Notes: generated from the letters alone by a model not told the origin. Numbered from the stretch's first letter, positions 8,203 through 15,112 are shown. The stretch: DNA of 27,511 bases from an uncultured Marmoricola sp. (GCF_943913695.1 NZ_CALTZE010000039.1:1-27511), one strand, 5' to 3'. Translations and numbers: made by a program.

Positions 8203-9576
8203 GTGATCGCTGGCAGGTACACCCGTGTGCGCGAGATCGGTCGCGGCGGCATGGGCGCGGTCTGGCTCGGCCGCGACGAGCGGCTCGGCCGTGACGTCGC
8301 GCTGAAGCGCATCGGCGTACTGCCCGGCCTCGGCCGCACCGACGTCGCGCGCGCCGAGCGCGAGGCCCACCTGGCCGCGCGGCTGCACCACCCCCACGTG
8401 GTGGCGGTCTTCGACGTGGTCGCCGACGACGAGTCCGACGCGCGGTGGCTGGTCATGGAGTACGTCGACGGCACCGACCTGGCACGTGTCGTGCGCGAGC
8501 GCGGCGCGCTCACGCCCGAGACCGTCACGCCGGTGCTCCGCCAGGTCACCGACGCCCTGCTCGCCGCGCACAGCGCCGGCATCGTGCACCGCGACGTCAA
8601 GCCCTCCAACGTGCTGATCGACCGCGACGGCCGAGCCCGGCTGACCGACTTCGGCATCGCGCGGCTGCACACCGACCCCGCGCTGACCCAGACCGGCATG
8701 GTGACCGGCTCCCCCACCTACCTGGCCCCCGAGATCGCCTCGGGCGCTCGCGGCGACGAGGCCTCCGACGTGTGGTCGCTGGGCGCGACGGCCTTCCACT
8801 TGCTCACCGGGAGGCCGCCGTACGAGACCGGCGACGCGCTGACCACCCTCTACCAGGTCGTCAACAGTGACCCTCCGCGCGCTGACGTCGGCGCCCTGAC
8901 GCCGCTGCTGCAGGGAGCGCTGGTCAAGGAGCCCAGCCAGCGCTGGACCATGACCGAGGTCGGTGACTTCCTGCGCGACGGGAGCCTGCCTGCGGGGTGG
9001 ACGCCGCCGGTCGACACCGTGGAGACGGCCACGGTGCTGCCACCGGTTGCCGCTCCCGTCGCGGCGGTCGGCACGGCCACGGCACGGCGCCGCCGGCACC
9101 CCGTCCTCGTGGGAGTCGCGGTCGCCCTCCTGCTGGCCGTGACCGTGGGAGGCTTCGTGCTGGGTCGCGAGCTCAACACCTCCTCGTCCGGAGGCCCCTC
9201 GTCGGTCAGCCCCACGCCGACACCCGCACCGTCGCCCTCGCCCTCGGACGGCCCCACGGAGGCGGGCATGGTGGGCTTCATCGAGGACTACGTCGCCGCG
9301 GTCGCCCGCGACCCGGCGGAGTCGTGGCGGATGCTCACGCCGAAGTTCCAGTACGAGAGCGGCGGCTTCACGGCCTACGAGGCCTTCTGGGCGCCGGCCA
9401 CCAGCGGCCGTGTGCTCGACATCTCCGCCGACCCCGAGACCCTCGTGGTCAGCTACCAGGTCGCCTTCGAGGGCAAGGACAACGGCCCCGGCCCGACCGT
9501 GCTGCAGCTGAGGTACGACGACGGCCGCTACCGCATCGACGGCGAGATGAGCGAGGGCTTCACCCCGGCTGGCTGA
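8203..9576 (+). CDS. Membrane-anchored Ser/Thr protein kinase (Pkn type)
   Basis: A 457-residue eukaryotic-like kinase. The kinase domain (about 6-260) is complete: glycine loop GRGGMGAVW at 13-21, Lys35 (VALKRI), catalytic HRDVKPSN at 129-136, DFG at 149-151, activation segment with TGSPTYLAPE, and DVWSLGATAFHLLTG. After a Pro/Ala linker and an ARRRRH stop-transfer cluster, one membrane helix spans about 301-321. A Ser/Pro-rich stalk and an extracellular domain of about 100 residues follow (FIEDYVAAVARDPAESWRMLTPKFQ, then VLQLRYDDGRYRID), resembling small alpha/beta NTF2-like folds and not PASTA repeats. So it probably senses something outside the cell. It starts with GTG. Targets are unknown and no phosphatase gene is adjacent. 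Confidence 0.92.
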   Translation: MIAGRYTRVREIGRGGMGAVWLGRDERLGRDVALKRIGVLPGLGRTDVARAEREAHLAARLHHPHVVAVFDVVADDESDARWLVMEYVDGTDLARVVRERGALTPETVTPVLRQVTDALLAAHSAGIVHRDVKPSNVLIDRDGRARLTDFGIARLHTDPALTQTGMVTGSPTYLAPEIASGARGDEASDVWSLGATAFHLLTGRPPYETGDALTTLYQVVNSDPPRADVGALTPLLQGALVKEPSQRWTMTEVGDFLRDGSLPAGWTPPVDTVETATVLPPVAAPVAAVGTATARRRRHPVLVGVAVALLLAVTVGGFVLGRELNTSSSGGPSSVSPTPTPAPSPSPSDGPTEAGMVGFIEDYVAAVARDPAESWRMLTPKFQYESGGFTAYEAFWAPATSGRVLDISADPETLVVSYQVAFEGKDNGPGPTVLQLRYDDGRYRIDGEMSEGFTPAG

Positions 9577-9640
9577 CCGGCGACAGCCGTGGGGCGGGGT
9601 CTGGCGGTCGAGTCGTCGAATCCGCCTAGCATGGTGTGCT

Positions 9641-10777
9641 CTAGAAGGTCTCGGAAGAGAACGCCTCCGTCACGGTGTGGTCGGAGAGGTAGTCACGGAG
9701 GTAGGGCAGCGTGAATGCCACCTTTCCGCGACCGGCTGGTGCAATGAGCTCGGCTTCGATGAGACGTCGGCGGTACTGGTTGGCGTAGTTGACGTCGACG
9801 CCCATGCGCTTGGCCACGTCGGCGATCCGGGAGGGGCCGGGATCGGCTGCCATGGCGGCTAGGAACTGCGGTCGACGTCGGAAAGATCGCGTAGGGCCGG
9901 TTCGTGGATCATCCGGCCGGCTCGCCGGATCGCGCCGTCGACGCCGGCCTGGACGTGCTCGAGGGTGATCAGGTCGTTGGCAGGGTCAACTCGCCAGGAC
10001 CTGTGACCGATGAGTTGGATCAGGAAGGGGTATCCACGGGTTCCTTCGGTGGCGAGATCGAGGGCCTCAGGTGCGATGGTGCGCCCGCTCATGGCAATCG
10101 GCTCGGCGAGAGCGGTGCGCACGGCTGGGTCTGGTACGGGGCCGAGCGTGAAGCGTTCGGCGCGGCGCAGGAATGTCGTGACGTCATCGGAGAGGAGATC
10201 ACTGACAGAGCTGGGGAGGCCAGCGGCGACGAGCGCAACCTGGCGGCCCTCGCGGAAGCAGTGTTGGACGGCGTGCGTGATCTGCCGAACGTCATCGATC
10301 GCTGAGGCGTGGACCTCACGAGGGTGACCAACACCCCAGAGTTGAGCTTGGTCTCAGCCACATCGGCGAGGCACTCCAGACCGGATCGGAAGCTCAGCTC
10401 GGGCAGCGGGACGTGGTGCTCGATGGAGCCTTGGGCGCCGCCACCGAAGCCTGCTGCGCTGGCAGAGGCGCCTGTCGTCCTGTAGGTGCTGGCGCTGGGG
10501 TCGTGGTCGTGGAGAAGTTCAGCGATGCGTGTGGTGGCGAGCTCACGGGCGATGCCGGTCCCGGTGGTGGCGGAGATGACCAGCCAGCGGCGTTGTCGGG
10601 CGGCGTCCTCGATGCTGTTCAGCAGGACAGTCTTGCCTGAGCCGCGGGTACCGGTGATGAGCATGGCGCGGCCCGGGGATCCGATGTCGTCCTCCAGCTC
10701 CTCTCGTCGCGGGCGGCGAGGACTGGCGGCGTCACGCCGAATGTGGGGGTGAACGGATTCGATGTCACGTCGGCCAC
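9641..10777 (-). pseudogene. ORC1/AAA-type ATPase with winged helix, broken by three lesions
   Basis: This is the remnant of an actinobacterial stand-alone AAA ATPase. The N-terminus TSNPFTPTFGVTPPVLAARDE starts near GTG 10777 or 10768 (AAAGGA upstream) and is typical of the family. A deletion or frameshift near 10700-10710 removes several residues before ELEDDIGSPGRAMLITG. Walker A is GTRGSGKT. At about 10316-10321 one base is missing exactly in Walker B: the frame changes from LNSGVLVTL to DEVHASAIDDVRQI. A third single-base loss near 9866-9872 separates ALRDLSDVDR from QFLAAMAADPGPS. The C-terminal winged helix (IADVAKRMGVDVNYANQYRRRLIEAELI) is intact. A functional ATPase is very unlikely. 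The separated parts cannot be explained as real small genes. Confidence 0.85.
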
Positions 10778-10798
10778 CAGTTACTGTCCTTTACTCTT

Positions 10799-10815
10799 TT
10801 TACAGAGTTTACAGA
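10799..10815. repeat. Tandem 9-bp repeat TTTACAGAG/TTTACAGAA
   Basis: Two near-identical 9-bp units lie between the end of the decayed partner gene and the start of the broken ATPase, within an AT-rich patch (10779-10815). The second copy overlaps the partner gene's stop codon. On the minus strand they read TCTGTAAA twice. They could be an operator or promoter element for the ATPase. Confidence 0.45.
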
Positions 10816-11203
10816 ATGACGGGGCGATCCAGCCCCTCACTCGCGCTGGTGAATGGTTCGCCTAAGTGGGGCTGACCTTGGCGTAGTCGCTCTTCCCGGA
10901 AACTGAAGGTAGGCGGCGGTGCTGGACCCGTAGACGTTGGCGGCGAACACCTGGGCCTTCCGGTCGACCGGCCGCAGGCTCGCGAGGGGTGTCTGCTCCT
11001 CGAGCTCGTCAAGGTGGTCGCTGACGGCGGCAGACATCCGCCACCAGTCGTGCGGGACGCCCGGCGGGTGGCTGGGGCAGCGCCCCGATGCTGGCGGTGG
11101 GTGCCGTCATGTCACGGCCCGGGTCACCCTCTGCGCACTGGGGCGTAGAGGGCGCGTCAGGCGTCCCGGTCGGGTTGGACGTCCCGTCCTGGTGGGACGT
11201 CAT
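10809..11203 (-). pseudogene. Decayed gene upstream of the ATPase (unknown family)
   Basis: Three minus-strand segments in different frames read as one protein of about 130 residues. They are an N-terminal low-complexity part (MTSHQDGTSNPTGTPDA, then MTAPTASIGALPQPPAG), a middle part VPHDWWRMSAAVSDHLDELE continuing to FAANVYGSSTAAYLQF, and an end part REERLRQGQPHLGEPFTSAS closing with GLDRPVIL. One-base shifts are needed near 11058-11064 and near 10896-10902. The stop lies 31 bp before the ATPase start on the same strand, so the two were probably one operon. I do not recognise the family. The helical acidic/aromatic middle and the shared fate with the ATPase suggest a partner protein, which is inference. 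Confidence 0.5.
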
Positions 11204-11239
11204 AGTCGGTGCTGCGGGAGTTCGAGGTCACCCTGACGC

Positions 11240-11481
11240 GTAATCAAGCAACGAACATTCTCCGAGCAATGGACCGCCTATAAAACGCCGTCGGGCGAGC
11301 CTCCTCCTTCTTCGACGACGCCCACGACGCGAACTCTTGGCAGCGCACACTGTTACTCGCCGCCTAGGACCTGGTAGTCACCCGGGACAACCTCGCCGAT
11401 ACCTACTTCGAAGCCCGGGCGGCGGCGGCGTCCGACACCCGACCTGGAGCGGACAAGCCGGCCTACCAGCCCGGCACCTAA
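11240..11481 (+). pseudogene. Fragment of an unknown gene with frameshift and amber stop
   Basis: The plus strand holds the end of a protein that can be rebuilt as TFSEQWTAYK, then NAVGRASSFFDDAHDANSWQ with RTLLLAA, an amber codon (TAG 11365-11367), then DLVVTRDNLADTYFEARAAA and a tail PAYQPGT. A base is missing in the A-run at 11282-11285, and an amber codon interrupts the rest. The composition of the rebuilt peptide is protein-like (amphipathic helices) and much better than the alternative frames. No start can be assigned. The family is not recognised. Confidence 0.4.
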
Positions 11482-11735
11482 CGCAGCACGTCCACGCCGC
11501 AACCAATCCTCACCGCGAGACTTCCCAAGGAAGCGACACCGGGGTAAGTCATCTCAGCTTCGCCAGCGACGGAGCCCAGAGAAATTAGTTGATTTCGTCT
11601 ACTACGCGGACCGACGGCGCACGCAACTATCGATGGCACGTTCGGGCCATTGAACTGCGCAAGCGGAACGTATTTGCTCCACGATAGAGGGCCCGCCGCC
11701 GCCGTTGGGTCCATCAAGTGCTAGGAGGTGCGCGG
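11482..11735. other. Intergenic region of lower GC, no gene seen
   Basis: This is 254 bp of noticeably lower GC between the decayed plus-strand fragment and the lipoprotein gene. No convincing coding frame is present on either strand. It presumably carries the promoter of the lipoprotein gene; AT-rich patches occur at 11583-11600 and 11657-11680, but no confident -35/-10 pair can be named. Confidence 0.4.
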
Positions 11736-12113
11736 GTGCGAGCGGTAGCGGAAACTTTGTGCCTGGCTGCACTTCTCGTCTTCGCCTCGGCATGTTCAGG
11801 AGCGCCACAGGGAAACGCCGGCGATTGCAGCGGGTTCGTGAAATTCAACGAGACCGTCTACCAAATAAAGAACGAGGCCATCGACCGAACTAGTCAAGCT
11901 ACAAAGATCGGCGAAGGTGACTCACTCAACTGCGACAAAGAACCAATCGAGCAAGTCAAGATCTATCAGATAACGGGCGTAGGCCCTGAAGCGGCAGTAG
12001 CTGTGCCCGATCCTTCGGACCCAGAGTCGTACTTGGTGTGGGTGGCTGAAGACTTGCAGTCGAGCGATTGGCCCAAGGCGCTGCGCGAATCCGATAAGGA
12101 GCAAACCGAATGA
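11736..12113 (+). CDS. Small putative lipoprotein, hypothetical
   Basis: A protein of 125 residues with an N-terminal signal and lipobox-like end (AETLCLAALLVFASACSG). The Cys after ASA would be lipidated and the mature part would sit outside the membrane. The GTG at 11736 is chosen because AGGAGG (11723-11728) is 7 bases upstream; an in-frame GTG at 11718 lies before that site. The mature part has two further Cys residues (GDCSGF, SLNCDKEP) and a repeated beta-like pattern (VKIYQITGVGPEAAVAVPDP), loosely like small secreted actinobacterial DUF proteins. I cannot name the family. It overlaps the next gene as ATGA. Codon use is less GC-biased than the core genes, consistent with acquired DNA. 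It is apparently intact. Confidence 0.65.
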   Translation: MRAVAETLCLAALLVFASACSGAPQGNAGDCSGFVKFNETVYQIKNEAIDRTSQATKIGEGDSLNCDKEPIEQVKIYQITGVGPEAAVAVPDPSDPESYLVWVAEDLQSSDWPKALRESDKEQTE

Positions 12114-12648
12114 CGAAGGTTTCGATCTCGAGATCGAGTGTTGTTCTTGGAGTTGCGCTTGGCCTCACCGTCCTCTGCGGATCAACGCGTGGGCGGACCA
12201 CTTCGACAACCTGGTGCCGTACATCCCTCCGGGGGCGCAGGAACCTGGAGTCATCAGACAGACCGACAATGAAAATGTCTACTACTACATGGATAGCAAC
12301 GGCGACTACAAGCTGGAACAAGAAGACAGGAACGTTGTGAACGCCATGCTCGACGCCCAATACCGGCCCACCGACCTCGCGTTCTACTACGACACAACCC
12401 CCGTCTTCTCCGGGTCGGCCGAGACAGACACGATCTGGCAAGAGGGTGCCGTATCAGGAAGCGCCGACGGTAGGACTTGGTGCGATGACCCCGTCGGACA
12501 GTGGCAATGCGACCAGCATTGCATCCGAATTGACGGCGCAACACTCGCCACCGAACTGGCCGGCACCCCGTCTGCTGAGCTGGAGGAAACTTTGGAAGCG
12601 CAGACCGAACAAAACGCCATCCCGGGAGGAGACGGGGTCACCTGCTGA
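12110..12648 (+). pseudogene. Secreted protein gene with a frameshift after the signal peptide
   Basis: Translation starts at the ATG overlapping the lipoprotein stop and gives a good signal peptide (MTKVSISRSSVVLGVALGLT...LCG). The coding potential then jumps frame near 12178-12184. The continuing part, from INAWADHFDNLVPYIPPGAQ through NVYYYMDSNGDYKLEQEDRN to WCDDPVGQWQCDQHCIRIDG, ends at TGA 12646-12648. The rebuilt protein is about 180 residues. The WCDD...CDQH motif with paired Cys is reminiscent of secreted matrixin-like actinobacterial proteins, but no HExxH zinc motif follows, so either the resemblance is superficial or the 3' end is lost. The frames were probably one gene. The unit with the lipoprotein looks like a secreted pair. 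Confidence 0.55.
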
Positions 12649-13047
12649 CCACGCCCGTCAACACACTCCCTCGTCGAGCGGGCCCGGACAGAGTTCGGTG
12701 ACACCGTGATGCCTACCGCCGACACCTTCAACCCGGGTTTCACCTAGTGAAGCGCACCGCTGCCGCAAACCCGCCAAGGGTCCTGAAGCCCGACGCTGAC
12801 ATTCAGCAGCCCGAGACCCGACGAGTCAGTCCAAACGAGCGTGGGCCCGCGGTTTCGCAAGCAATCGCGCAGCCAGTGCCTCGAGCATCGCAACACGCAT
12901 GATCTCGCGACTCGGTTGCAGGGATCGCTCTGGACATCTCTCTCCACAGAAGCGCAACGGCACGAAGCGATACAGGGGCCGACGCCTACCTCGAAGTCTG
13001 AACACCAACAACTACGCAACGCAAGAATCGACGAGGCGCAACAACGA
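12649..13047. other. About 400 bp without recognisable gene
   Basis: This stretch of the island has open frames on both strands, but none has convincing protein character, a ribosome binding site or a family match. The best patch is on the minus strand near 12829-12910 (REIMRVAMLEALAARLLAKP), which reads like a helix of a lost gene. I treat the region as degraded DNA. Confidence 0.4.
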
Positions 13048-13191
13048 CTACAGCCCGACCAGCAGTGCCCCGACCGCGCAGGCAGCTGCGGCAGCGTAGA
13101 GGGCATGCGCACTCGCTACCGGCGCAAGGTTCGGTCGTACAGCCAGATCAACTACCAACGCGAAGAGGCTGACGCCAACAGCCCATGTCAC
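13048..13191 (-). CDS. Possible 47-residue two-helix membrane peptide
   Basis: A short open frame on the minus strand encodes two hydrophobic segments, VTWAVGVSLFALVVDLAV and ALYAAAAACAVGALLVGL, joined by RPNLAPVASAH. The GTG at 13191 is preceded by GGAGG, but only 2 bases away, which is too close for good initiation. It may therefore be the 3' remnant of a longer membrane protein cut when the tRNA-proximal region was rearranged. GC-rich codon use is closer to core genes than the rest of the island. Weak call. Confidence 0.3.
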   Translation of the reverse strand: MTWAVGVSLFALVVDLAVRPNLAPVASAHALYAAAAACAVGALLVGL

Positions 13192-13224
13192 AGCCTCCGC
13201 GCCCGGTCTCGGGGGAACCCCTCT

Positions 13225-13310
13225 TGGTGGCAGGTGCAGGATTCGAACCTGCGAAGGCATACGCCGACGGATTTACAGTCCGCTTCCATTGGCCGCTCGG
13301 ACAACCTGCC
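13225..13310 (-). tRNA. tRNA-Tyr (anticodon GTA)
   Basis: A complete class II tRNA on the minus strand. Acceptor arm GGCAGGT (13304-13310) pairs with ACCTGCC (13229-13235), followed by discriminator A and an encoded CCA (13225-13227). The T arm holds GGTTCGAATCC, and a long variable arm is present. The anticodon loop reads CTGTAAA, with GTA at 13274-13276, decoding Tyr. The degraded island begins directly after its 3' end. Confidence 0.95.
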
Positions 13311-13350
13311 GTTGCTGCGACACCACGTAGGGTGACCGGCAGCGCGCACG

Positions 13351-13356
13351 AGGATA
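13351..13356 (-). promoter_or_regulatory. Candidate -10 element for tRNA-Tyr
   Basis: On the minus strand TATCCT lies 40 bp upstream of the mature tRNA 5' end, a normal distance for a short leader. A GGTTGA 16 bp further upstream (13373-13378) could be the -35 hexamer, but it is a poor match. The element sits in the divergent gap between tRNA-Tyr and the yajQ gene. Confidence 0.35.
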
Positions 13357-13402
13357 GCGCAGCCCGACGTACTCAACCGAATCCGCCCAGGGGGTCCACG
13401 GC

Positions 13403-13894
13403 ATGGCCGACTCGTCCTTCGACATCGTCTCCAAGATCGACCGCCAGGAGGTCGACAACGCGCTGTCGCAGACCGCCCGCGAGGTCGCGCAGCGCTACGA
13501 CTTCAAGGGCACGGGCGCGGAGATCAAGTGGCTCGGCGAGCAGGGCATCGAGATCTCCGCCAACGCCGACGACCGCGCCAGCGCGGTGCTCGACGTTTTC
13601 AAGGAGAAGCTCATCAAGCGGCAGCAGTCGCTGAAGATCCTCGACGCCTCCGACCCGCGCGCCTCCGGCCAGCAGTCCAAGATCGGCATCGCCCTGAAGG
13701 AGGGCATCAGCTCCGAGGACGCCAAGAAGATCGGCAAGCTGATCCGCGACGAGGGCCCCAAGGGGGTCAAGGTTCAGGTGCAGGGCGACGAGCTGCGGGT
13801 CAGCGGCAAGAAGCGCGACGACCTCCAGGCCGTGCAGCAGCTGGTGCGCAGCCAGGACTACGACTTCGCAGTGCAGTTCACCAACTACCGCTGA
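13403..13894 (+). CDS. yajQ: YajQ family nucleotide/c-di-GMP-binding protein
   Basis: A 163-residue YajQ/UPF0234 protein, full family length. The N-terminus SFDIVSKIDRQEVDNALSQT is diagnostic. It continues with REVAQRYDFKGTGAEI, then DVFKEKLIKRQQSLKILD, and ends with the conserved RSQDYDFAVQFTNYR. The fold is two RNP-like domains. Some homologues bind cyclic di-GMP and act as transcriptional co-regulators, but the role in actinobacteria is not established. ATG 13403 fits the family start, with a GGGGG purine run upstream. It is divergent from tRNA-Tyr and marks the return to core chromosome. No defects are visible. Confidence 0.95.
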   Translation: MADSSFDIVSKIDRQEVDNALSQTAREVAQRYDFKGTGAEIKWLGEQGIEISANADDRASAVLDVFKEKLIKRQQSLKILDASDPRASGQQSKIGIALKEGISSEDAKKIGKLIRDEGPKGVKVQVQGDELRVSGKKRDDLQAVQQLVRSQDYDFAVQFTNYR

Positions 13895-13950
13895 GCCGCA
13901 CCCGCGCGGGTCAGCAGCGGAGAGACCCCTGGCAAGGCTCGCCCGAGCTC

Positions 13951-14268
13951 TTAGAGAGTCGCTCTGTCTCGCCAGTAGCCCGGGCGCCGGCTGGAATGCG
14001 CAACAGCCAACACCGTGAGCACCTCCGCCCTCACGAGGTAGACGACTCGGTAGGGGAAGCCCTTCACGGTCTTGGACCGCACCATCGGCTCACGGTCCCA
14101 GCCGGGCCACGCTCCTCACGCCTCCGGGTCCTCCACGGCGATGTCGATCGCGGCGCGAACGGCACCGGAGAAGCGAAGGCCCAGCCCGAGTTCACGATCG
14201 TCGTACCACTCGACGTCTGAGGCGAGCTCGGCTTGCGCCTCCGGGTGAAAGTCGAAGGCGAGGGTCAT
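13951..14268 (-). pseudogene. RelE/ParE-type toxin with an in-frame TGA at codon 51
   Basis: The frame from ATG 14268 encodes MTLAFDFHPEAQAELASDVE and reaches ...IAVEDPEA. It then meets TGA (14116-14118) and continues in the same frame with GAWPGWDREPMVRSKTVKGF, PYRVVYLVRAEVLTVLAVAH and SSRRPGYWRDRATL to TAA (13951-13953). Together these make a normal toxin of about 105 residues of the RelE/ParE superfamily; the C-terminal strands and the basic/aromatic tail (RSKTVKGFPYRVVY, AHSSRRPGYW) carry the active-site surface. Relatives usually have Trp at the stop position (DPxAW), so TGG to TGA is the simplest explanation. Only a 50-residue N-terminal piece would be made, hence probably no toxin activity. 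The ATG overlaps the antitoxin stop as ATGA. Confidence 0.8.
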
Positions 14269-14507
14269 GTGTCGCGCGTGATGCGCCGAGCAGCGATCTC
14301 GGCGAAGACCTGCTCTCCGGCCACGGTCTCCACTGACCCGTCCATGAGTTCGTCCACGCGCGAGGAGATCTCCAACGTCCACGACTCAGCCACCAGTGCC
14401 TCGTCGATGACCTCCACGGACTCGAGCAGCCGCAAGGCAATGTCCTTGCGCACCGACGGAGGCAGGCTCAGACCAGCCTGGTAGAGCTCCGATGCGCTCA
14501 GCGACAT
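14265..14507 (-). CDS. Addiction-module antitoxin (TIGR02574-like)
   Basis: An 80-residue antitoxin of the addiction-module component family (TIGR02574-like), which pairs with RelE/ParE toxins. Its N-terminal part LSASELYQAGLSLPPSVRKD continues into IALRLLESV, typical of the ribbon/helix region, and the C-terminal half is acidic and likely wraps the toxin. It is intact and ends with the ATGA overlap that opens the toxin gene. Typical TA autoregulation is supported by repeated half-sites just upstream (14534-14556). With a disabled toxin the antitoxin may persist as a neutral leftover, or protect against related toxins encoded elsewhere (inference). Confidence 0.82.
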   Translation of the reverse strand: MSLSASELYQAGLSLPPSVRKDIALRLLESVEVIDEALVAESWTLEISSRVDELMDGSVETVAGEQVFAEIAARRITRDT

Positions 14508-14533
14508 GGTGTGATCCTACGCCCGCCCGGAGG

Positions 14534-14556
14534 GCAGACCCGGTCTGCAGAGCAGA
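14534..14556. promoter_or_regulatory. Candidate toxin-antitoxin operator (GCAGA/TCTGC half-sites)
   Basis: Three alternating half-sites, GCAGA (14534-14538), TCTGC (14544-14548) and GCAGA (14552-14556), form two overlapping inverted repeats 27-49 bp upstream of the antitoxin start. Spacing is about 9 bp centre to centre, roughly one helical turn. This suits cooperative binding by an antitoxin or TA complex. Confidence 0.45.
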
Positions 14557-14602
14557 TCGCCGACCTCCCGCTCCACGTGACGAACGACAAGCCTTCTGGC
14601 GA

Positions 14603-14623
14603 GCCGACACGGACTGTGTCGGC
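14603..14623. promoter_or_regulatory. 8-bp stem hairpin upstream of the SRPBCC gene
   Basis: GCCGACAC (14603-14610) and GTGTCGGC (14616-14623) form a perfect inverted repeat with a 5-base loop. It ends 27 bp before the SRPBCC start codon. It could be an operator dyad or a leader hairpin. No run of T follows, so it is not an obvious terminator. Confidence 0.35.
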
Positions 14624-14650
14624 GACCGCTGGTCGGGCACTGGTCACACC

Positions 14651-15112
14651 ATGAGCGACACACGTGTGACCGTCAGCCGCACCATCGACGCCTCGACCAG
14701 CGACGTCTTCGACGTGCTGACCAACCCGCACCGCCACCCCGAGCTCGACGGCTCGGGCTTCGTGCGCAGCCTGGAGCGGGGCGACCGGATCGAGAAGTCC
14801 GGTCAGCAGTTCCGCATGAACATGACCGGCGACCACATGGGCGGGGAGTACCAGACCGACAACGTCGTCACCGGTTTCGTGCCCAACCAGCTGATCGCGT
14901 GGCGCACGGCGCCCGCGGGCCAGGAGCCCCCCGGTTGGGAGTGGCTCTGGGAGCTGCAGGACCAGGGCAGCGACGCGACCGAGGTGACGCTGAGTTACGA
15001 CTGGTCCGACGTCACCGACCAGGAGCTACTGAAGAAGATCTCGTTCCCCCTCGTCAGCGAGTCGCAGCTCGAGGACTCCCTGGGCAAGCTCGCGGAGGCC
15101 GTCGCCTCGTAG
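14651..15112 (+). CDS. SRPBCC (START/Bet v1-like) family protein
   Basis: A 153-residue helix-grip protein of the SRPBCC superfamily. The opening VTVSRTIDASTSDVFDVLTN with PHRHPELDGSG is typical of polyketide cyclase/dehydrase-like members, followed by antiparallel strands (GEYQTDNVVTGFVPNQLIAW, then WEWLWELQDQG with TEVTLSYDWSDV) and a final long helix (ESQLEDSLGKLAEAVA). Such proteins bind hydrophobic ligands; the ligand here is unknown. ATG 14651 fits the domain start. The helicase gene begins 3 bp after its stop, so the two are likely one transcript, although a functional link is not obvious. Confidence 0.82.
   Translation: MSDTRVTVSRTIDASTSDVFDVLTNPHRHPELDGSGFVRSLERGDRIEKSGQQFRMNMTGDHMGGEYQTDNVVTGFVPNQLIAWRTAPAGQEPPGWEWLWELQDQGSDATEVTLSYDWSDVTDQELLKKISFPLVSESQLEDSLGKLAEAVAS

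Larger units (their letters stand above)
9641..13224. other. Degraded accessory island abutting tRNA-Tyr
   Basis: Between the kinase gene and the 3' end of tRNA-Tyr, the sequence loses dense coding and becomes AT-richer, notably from about 11480 to 13200. At least four genes here carry frameshifts or stops, while the flanking core genes are intact. The position at a tRNA 3' end is the classic insertion point for integrative elements, but I found no integrase and no convincing second copy of the tRNA end. So origin by tRNA insertion is inference. Confidence 0.5.

Noticed and set aside
9613..9622. TCGAATCC string near the kinase end as a second tRNA-derived attachment site
   Set aside because: The match is only about 8 bp and in the wrong orientation relative to the tRNA, so it cannot be a direct-repeat att site.
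11109..11243. Short plus-strand open frame (MSRPGSPSAHWGVEGASG...)
   Set aside because: It lies opposite the rebuilt minus-strand gene and has no ribosome site.
12480..12648. Matrixin-like zinc protease in the island
   Set aside because: The WCDD...CDQH pattern is suggestive, but no HExxH or third zinc ligand is found in any frame downstream.
12744..13112. 122-residue minus-strand open frame in the island
   Set aside because: It is rich in Cys, Ser and Arg with no ribosome site or domain, so it is probably a chance frame in degraded DNA.
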